Shown: one piece after another, positions 63,917-64,000 of the stretch
Numbering within the stretch: position 1 is the stretch's first letter
How the letters are laid out: each line of letters starts with the position of its first letter
NCBI GenBank assembly: GCA_003151335.1
Contig: PLXE01000104.1
Location: forward strand, 1 to 64,000
Source of the DNA: Acidobacteriaceae bacterium
GTDB lineage: Bacteria > Acidobacteriota > Terriglobia > Terriglobales > Acidobacteriaceae
DNA: 64,000 bases
Direction: 5' to 3'
Notes under the pieces: generated by a model
What the model was told of the DNA's origin: nothing
Seen by the model: the letters and a program-made list of their open reading frames with translations, nothing else
Database searches by the model: none
Position numbers and translations under genes: made by a program

Positions 63917-64000
63917 GGCTGCTCCTTCGAGAGCGATACCAATCGCTTTGGCTTGGCTCACAATTGTACGTGGGAAATCCCAGGAAAACAGCGCCGGGGG

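Overview
The window looks like a chromosomal segment of a GC-rich, Gram-negative soil bacterium, most likely an Acidobacteriota (Terriglobia-like). This is inferred from the overall protein style, the BamA/SurA-like/TamB outer-membrane operon, the dnaK-dnaJ-hspR arrangement, DUF4337 and M64 proteins, Crp/Fnr proteins with an N-terminal CX2CX8C motif, and many short low-complexity intergenic repeats. No rRNA, tRNA, CRISPR array or prophage was seen. One insertion sequence is present.

Layout. 0-10 kb: a ThiF-like E1 enzyme (minus), then a tight operon for outer-membrane biogenesis (BamA/TamA-like Omp85, PPIase-less SurA-like chaperone, TamB, and Pcm, which overlaps tamB). 10-17 kb: DUF4337 membrane protein, uvrC, an OmpA-type lipoprotein with a clear terminator, a hot-dog thioesterase-like protein, a TPR lipoprotein/periplasmic protein and a secreted beta-propeller. 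17-21.2 kb: heat-shock operon dnaK-orf61-dnaJ-hspR (minus) with a sigma70-type promoter overlapped by a HAIR-like HspR operator. 21-31 kb: rlmN with a repeat-derived insertion, M16 peptidase, pilin-like protein, LolA, M64 peptidase, a histidine ammonia-lyase with an Ala-Cys-Gly triad, AmrS-type radical SAM enzyme and a LOG-family protein. 31-37.4 kb: a redox regulation and respiration block with a PerR-like Fur protein, a full-length Crp/Fnr regulator, an HTH-less Crp/Fnr paralogue, an 11-haem cytochrome fused to a b-type membrane domain, and a NapC-like multihaem cytochrome. Four GTGA-N6-TCAC palindromes lie in front of the paralogue and the cytochrome gene. 37.7-40.4 kb: rpsP-khpA-rimM-trmD-rplS. 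40.5-48 kb: two small unlisted proteins (40-aa membrane, 57-aa four-cysteine), DUF72, CAP protein, lysA translationally coupled to a GAF-GAF-SpoIIE phosphatase, and an osmoprotectant permease and binding protein without an ATPase. 48-55.5 kb: metH, PAP2 phosphatase, nfnAB-like flavoprotein pair. 56-58.3 kb: a small decayed island (DAHP-synthase fragment, frameshifted antitoxin, IS5/IS427-type element). 58.4-63.9 kb: DAHP synthase and a four-gene minus-strand cluster (ATP-grasp, GCS2-type carboxylate-amine ligase, M29 aminopeptidase, second ATP-grasp-like protein) that looks like an uncharacterised amide-ligase pathway.

The most interesting items are the ATP-grasp/GCS2/M29 cluster, the Crp/Fnr circuit (CRP-like recognition helix matched by CRP-like sites plus an HTH-less partner), the HspR/HAIR heat-shock operon, and the intergenic repeat families, one of which seems to have invaded the rlmN reading frame. 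Functions are assigned from motifs and family knowledge only; no database search was run.
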